Origin: an uncultured Christensenella sp.
Lineage (GTDB): Bacteria; Bacillota; Clostridia; Christensenellales; UBA1242
Assembly (NCBI GenBank): GCA_905203645.1
Contig: CAJKWP010000027.1
Coordinates: forward strand, 1-15,664
DNA length: 15,664 nt
Direction: 5' to 3'
Within the stretch, counting starts at the first letter, position 1, and each line of letters starts with the position of its first letter. The notes under the pieces are model-generated. The model did not search any database and was not told where the DNA came from. It worked only from the letters and a program-made list of their open reading frames with translations. Below, in pieces: positions 12,701-15,664 of the stretch. Both the position numbers and the translations under genes were made by a program.

Positions 12701-15664
12701 ATTTGTGTTGCCACAGTCACTTGTGATGTTGTATTTTACTGTTTGTGAAACCGAATTCCAAGTAAGGATACCACCTTCCATGGTTGCTACTGCTTCTGGC
12801 AATACTTTTATATCAAGTTTGTTTGAGATAAGTCCATTGAGATAATAACTGCTGTCACCATTTACGTAAACAAATATTTTGTATTCACCTGCCAAAAGTT
12901 TGTCAGAGTTTACAAGGTCACGAAGATCAACCGAAAGGTCATTTGTTTGATAAATTATTCTGCGATAAGTTTTATCTTCTGCCACCACCGTGTACTTTTT
13001 GGAATTGCCAAGTGGTTTTGATTCTATCAAATTTACTTCATCCCATGACAAAACAAAGTTTGAAAGTCTTATTTTTGGTGCGTGTGGAACATAAACATTT
13101 TTGCCAGCGGTATAATTTGAATTAATCCAATTTATATCGTCACCACGTTGCATAATTGACAAACTATATTCACCTGGTTGAACACCAAGCATATCTGTCA
13201 CAAAAGCAAGTGAAGGGACTCCCAATGGTTCGCTGAGCCCGTATTTTTCCATAACATCAACTTGAGCTATGTCGAAAAGGATTGATGCCGAAACCATACA
13301 AGTTGTAAACTTTTTGTTTGAGTCTTCAAAGCGCAACGACACAATATAATCACTCAATTTGTGATTTGTGTCATAAACAAAAGGAGAAATACCTTCGGTT
13401 ATGTTAAGTTCGCTGTCAACGTTGTAAGTTCCAATCCATTTCAGTGTACCACTTACAAGGCTGATTGAATCTGGAGTTTTAAGTTTTGTAACTGTGTTCA
13501 TTACAGTTTTTTCTTTTTCAGCAGTTGCAAATGGACCAATTTGACTTGGTGCATAGAGTGTGTAATCACTTGATACGGCACGAACACCAAAGTAATAATT
13601 GCTCAACGCTTGGTTGTCACCAAAGTTGTCAGGAAGTTGCCATTCTGTTTTTGTAAATGCCGTGTCAAACATAGTGTAATTTTGAATAAATTGTTCGTAA
13701 GTTACTTCGTCGTCAGAAGTCTTTTTCATATAATACACATAATAAGCACTTGCATTTTCAACGCTGGTCCAGCACAATTTTCCGTCTTCAACTCTTACTG
13801 TTGCTTTTGAAAGTTTTGTAAAGCCTTTTGTGTTTGACATTTTGGATGAAAGATAGTAAAAGTCGCCTTGTTCCAAAGTTTCACTTCCAAGCACGCCAAC
13901 CGAAACTTGATAAGTACCACTTGGGTAATAATTGCAACCAAGTGAATACATTGTTTGACTTGTTACAATTTGTGACATTTCCAATGGCAATATTGCTTGT
14001 TGAGTTGTTATTTGCAAAATATATTTTGTTGCAAGTGGATTTGATTTCCAACTTATATCATAAAAATCAATTTTTCCTTTTGAATGCATAAATTGAATAT
14101 CTTGTGAATTTTGTATTGGATTTTCATGAATTTTTATTGAAATTGCAGAAGAATAATCAGAATTTAAAATATTTTGTGCGTCATTTCCGCACGCTTTGAA
14201 CTGTATCGAATAAAGTGTATTTTCGATAAGTTTGTTGTTTCCAAAGTACATATCTTCGCTGAAACCAACAAAGAAATCGTCTTCGGTTATTTGACCTGTG
14301 AGTGTATATTCTGTGTCATTGACTTTTGCTTTCCAAGAATATATATTTTGATTTGTTGCCAATTTGAACTGACCAAGATAAACTTTTGTGTCAGTTGGAA
14401 TTGGATTTTTATAAACTGTCAAATTGTCTTCTTGAACTTGGTCTTGCACTGATTTTGTAATATAGTTTGAATCCAAAATAATATCTTCTGTTTTGTATTC
14501 GTCTGTTATATTTCCAAGTGCTTTGATATTCAAAACAAGTTGTCCGCTATATCCAAAAAGTTCGCTTGACAAAACATCTTTTGAAAGTTTGTGCAAGTTT
14601 ATGCCATCGTCATTTGAAACTTTCAAAATGTATCCAAGACATTCGCTGTCAATGCTTGCATTCCATGACATTTGACCTTTTTTTGGTGCAAAATTGGTTA
14701 TTTGATTCAAGCGTTTTCCTGCGATTTTGCTTGTTACTGAGTTGAGTTTGTTTGGTGCTGAAACATAAAATTCAAACTCAAAGTTTTGTGCACCGATTGC
14801 AAACGAAAGTTCATTTTCGATTGCATACACAAGCAAATTTTGCTCGTTTGGAACAACATTTGTTATCACAAGTTGTTGTGCACTTTTCAAAACAAGATAA
14901 TAACTTGCATTTTCGATTTTTTGTCCAACTTCGACAACCAAATCAATTTTGTCGCTGTCGGTTGCTTTTCTTGCAAAACCTTTGAACGTTCCACCCTGTA
15001 CACGTGAAGCAGTTTTTTCAAGAGTGTTACTGTTTATGCAATCATCACTTGTTGCAACAACTTCAAAAACAAACTCGCCAATGTCGTACGCATCCCATTC
15101 TTTTGGGAAAACATAACTGTTGTTTGTGCTTGACGTGTTGCTGTTAAGACTGAAAGTTGCCAAAACGATGATATTTTCTTCACTGGTTTTGAAGCTTACC
15201 TTTATGTCAAACATTGCACTTGGGTTCAAATCACTTGGTTCAATGTTTATGCTATTGCCCAAAATATTGAGTTTTGGCATATCAAGTTTTGTAACTTGCA
15301 ATGATTGATATTCACCTGAAAGATAAGTTGCACCATCACCCACGGCACAAACGTAAAATTTTATTTGTCCGCTGTAAGTTGTTTCATAAATTTTTTCAGC
15401 ATAATCTTTTGACTGAGTATCTTGCACCGCTACATCAGTTGAAATGTTGTTGAATTCGATAAAACTTGCAAAATTTGTGCTGTTTTGTATTGTTGCCCAA
15501 CTGAAAACGCCAGTTTTGCTTACTTTCAACGAATTTTGTTCAATTTTTGGTAATCGATATAATTGATAAATATCTGATTTGTTGCCTGCAATTTTGCCAG
15601 TAGCTTTTGCAACAACGTGTATTTTGAAATTTCCTTTTGAACCCTTTCTCTTTTGATCCCCTAC
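9794..15664 (-). CDS. Giant repetitive surface protein: at least 15 Fn3-like repeats plus C-terminal beta-helix (5' end outside window)
   Basis: The frame is open from the stop at 9794 to the right edge, at least 1956 residues. A TTG at 15529 is the first possible start inside the window, but the 45 codons upstream of it continue the same repeat pattern (FKIHVVAKATGKIAG, YQLYRLPKIEQNS), so the true start and any signal peptide lie beyond 15664. About 1540 residues form tandem units of roughly 85-130 residues, each beginning with a P-x-L-x-V-x-x-G-x-L-x-W-like strand and ending with a G-x-Y-x-V-x-V-x-A-x-G-like strand, as in fibronectin type III domains. Residues about 1515-1911 (numbered from the TTG) form a beta-helix with GLUG-type rungs and a closing GDGVPKL. 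There is no C-terminal membrane helix or sorting motif, in contrast to the 753-residue protein. A large extracellular adhesin or scaffold is the best inference; no catalytic motif was recognised. Confidence 0.88.
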   Translation of the reverse strand, partial: VGDQKRKGSKGNFKIHVVAKATGKIAGNKSDIYQLYRLPKIEQNSLKVSKTGVFSWATIQNSTNFASFIEFNNISTDVAVQDTQSKDYAEKIYETTYSGQIKFYVCAVGDGATYLSGEYQSLQVTKLDMPKLNILGNSINIEPSDLNPSAMFDIKVSFKTSEENIIVLATFSLNSNTSSTNNSYVFPKEWDAYDIGEFVFEVVATSDDCINSNTLEKTASRVQGGTFKGFARKATDSDKIDLVVEVGQKIENASYYLVLKSAQQLVITNVVPNEQNLLVYAIENELSFAIGAQNFEFEFYVSAPNKLNSVTSKIAGKRLNQITNFAPKKGQMSWNASIDSECLGYILKVSNDDGINLHKLSKDVLSSELFGYSGQLVLNIKALGNITDEYKTEDIILDSNYITKSVQDQVQEDNLTVYKNPIPTDTKVYLGQFKLATNQNIYSWKAKVNDTEYTLTGQITEDDFFVGFSEDMYFGNNKLIENTLYSIQFKACGNDAQNILNSDYSSAISIKIHENPIQNSQDIQFMHSKGKIDFYDISWKSNPLATKYILQITTQQAILPLEMSQIVTSQTMYSLGCNYYPSGTYQVSVGVLGSETLEQGDFYYLSSKMSNTKGFTKLSKATVRVEDGKLCWTSVENASAYYVYYMKKTSDDEVTYEQFIQNYTMFDTAFTKTEWQLPDNFGDNQALSNYYFGVRAVSSDYTLYAPSQIGPFATAEKEKTVMNTVTKLKTPDSISLVSGTLKWIGTYNVDSELNITEGISPFVYDTNHKLSDYIVSLRFEDSNKKFTTCMVSASILFDIAQVDVMEKYGLSEPLGVPSLAFVTDMLGVQPGEYSLSIMQRGDDINWINSNYTAGKNVYVPHAPKIRLSNFVLSWDEVNLIESKPLGNSKKYTVVAEDKTYRRIIYQTNDLSVDLRDLVNSDKLLAGEYKIFVYVNGDSSYYLNGLISNKLDIKVLPEAVATMEGGILTWNSVSQTVKYNITSDCGNTNYYYEFETSDNRWDMSELLCFDNLNNRLSYNIQVRCIGDGTTTISGKVANVGNVIKLLTPQLQVKHGAFVWENIEGNEGYTLTIQNQDTQIINIGKDKTNYETKTAGYNLYNIRAVGTTSSNLDETSTSYAISSYMTQGIYGIMLEKVSGLSIKNGRLMWLAQKDFNNNDVRGFKLSFGDINFYEPIYIEDYAIEYIDGDKYIAFQIDEKFIPGDYQVYVQAYSDSNYVYEQNTYSQLLGAIDVSTTLNFAKLRQVSNLRAQNGVATWGSNDEKSNHYLLTFTKDGQKYEFECQGTTWDPTKLSDEDAAIYAKLLVGTNYKLKVKVLGNDSDLINSDYCEEQVFTKIDTIKSIEYLEEQDESFVIRWYFDGQVAGITDYHYALKYDNGSGQNTIYSNISSQIRRGYDSVKKMFYGEVNGSQLLVSSSTSLKYQVSVIPVSQTNILASDYSQERTVFPPQGITSEFAFNSQKRSISWTYTTSGSDVKFRILDELVTLDKDNNITVQSSKIYISQSTEYVIESIGLHRISVCVVLTGESVASPYVHFDYPVAVEGLVKDNNFATDLGTFTIINFDLFQSGDGSTANPYLITNQSQFENINQRLTRPSYLGSEQWKFVLGQDLTFENVVSINDFGGIFDGQNYTITYSISNTTEKRIGLFKKLLANGKIQNLGIRASLHQQNYTSVTELFISPFVIENQGIIQDCRLLEFNYTSALSNLITINFGGFCVNNSATIKNCISSADITFDGNIQQQGILRSNINVGGIVHANVTSTKALIENCGNDGNITVRALTISVGGIAVSHNLGKISGCYFKGSLDVFISQSGSNINRIGGLAALSKQKIENSYTNCNITVDMNNLSRTVYVGGFVGEIADANGAIINNCFVAKSDITIQNDSLLKCTVGILVGYSNAQGTQSQTCSYYAQSSTLQPIVNAPSGFGCEVFTSYAELLEKLNNNDYAFKANGDGVPKLLWEA
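9797..10987 (-). other. C-terminal beta-helix (GLUG-like) domain of the giant protein
   Basis: This encodes residues about 1515-1911 counted from the TTG at 15529. It opens with GDGSTANPYLITNQSQF (1520-1536), a common entry module of beta-helix surface proteins, then FGGIFDGQNYTI and IGLFK, then rungs such as IIQDCRL, TIKNCIS, INVGGIV, LIENCGN, ISVGGIA, ISGCYFK, IENSYTN, YVGGFVG and IINNCFV. It closes with DYAFKANGDGVPKL, like the end of the beta-helix in the 753-residue protein. The fold assignment rests on the pattern only. Confidence 0.65.
11045..15664 (-). repeat. Tandem Fn3-like protein repeats (at least 15 units)
   Basis: Numbering from the TTG at 15529, units start at about residues 1 (or upstream), 84, 181, 276, 379, 468, 569, 680, 815, 910, 999, 1084, 1191, 1289 and 1399. 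A core tryptophan of the B-strand type recurs at 11, 289, 399, 494, 587, 698, 829, 924, 1013, 1102, 1210, 1309 and 1418; units 2 and 3 lack it. The last strand is recognisable in most units (IKFYVCAVGDG, LNIKALGN, IQFKACGND, VSVGVLGSE, LKVKVLGND). Units are diverged at DNA level, so this is an old repeat array rather than a recent expansion. Confidence 0.7.

Noticed and set aside
1..15664. Alternative genetic code with TGA as tryptophan
   Set aside because: Three genes end at TGA exactly at natural C-termini, and tryptophans in conserved motifs use TGG.

Overview
The window comes from an AT-rich bacterium that uses TGA as a normal stop codon: the FeFe hydrogenase, the lytic transglycosylase and the giant surface protein all end at TGA at a natural C-terminus. 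Strong purine-rich ribosome binding sites, a Bacillus-type SecA C-terminus, a fermentative NAD-linked [FeFe]-hydrogenase and single-pass surface proteins point to an anaerobic, low-GC, Clostridia-like Bacillota. A gut or other host-associated uncultured lineage is plausible, but that is inference. All genes lie on the minus strand except one lytic transglycosylase.

Layout, left to right: secA (9-2678); a Sec-exported, membrane-anchored right-handed beta-helix surface protein (2828-5089) with its own promoter and terminator; a compact three-gene operon for a trimeric NAD(H)-linked [FeFe]-hydrogenase, transcribed hydC (NuoE-like), hydB (NuoF-like), hydA (catalytic), 8793 down to 5161, with gaps of 13 and 2 bases; a very AT-rich divergent intergenic region; a small membrane-tethered Slt-type lytic transglycosylase on the plus strand (8971-9513) followed by a bidirectional terminator; a 240-base gap that contains a long, nearly continuous imperfect hairpin; and a giant surface protein (9794 to the right edge, 5' end outside the window). 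The giant protein is a chain of at least 15 fibronectin-III-like repeats ending in a beta-helix domain related to the one in the smaller surface protein.

Functionally the window joins three themes. SecA drives export of proteins such as the two large surface proteins. The lytic transglycosylase opens peptidoglycan at the cell surface. HydABC couples NADH (and possibly reduced ferredoxin) oxidation to H2 production, or runs in reverse. Apart from co-orientation I see no sequence evidence that these modules form one pathway.

The most unusual items are the structured element at about 9639-9786 (a candidate non-coding RNA or miniature inverted-repeat element), the multi-repeat giant protein whose frame is still open at the window edge, a 110-base G-free leader in front of the transglycosylase that allows no Shine-Dalgarno site, and a HydB that lacks the usual N-terminal thioredoxin-like iron-sulfur domain. 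No CRISPR array, tRNA, rRNA or insertion sequence was recognised.
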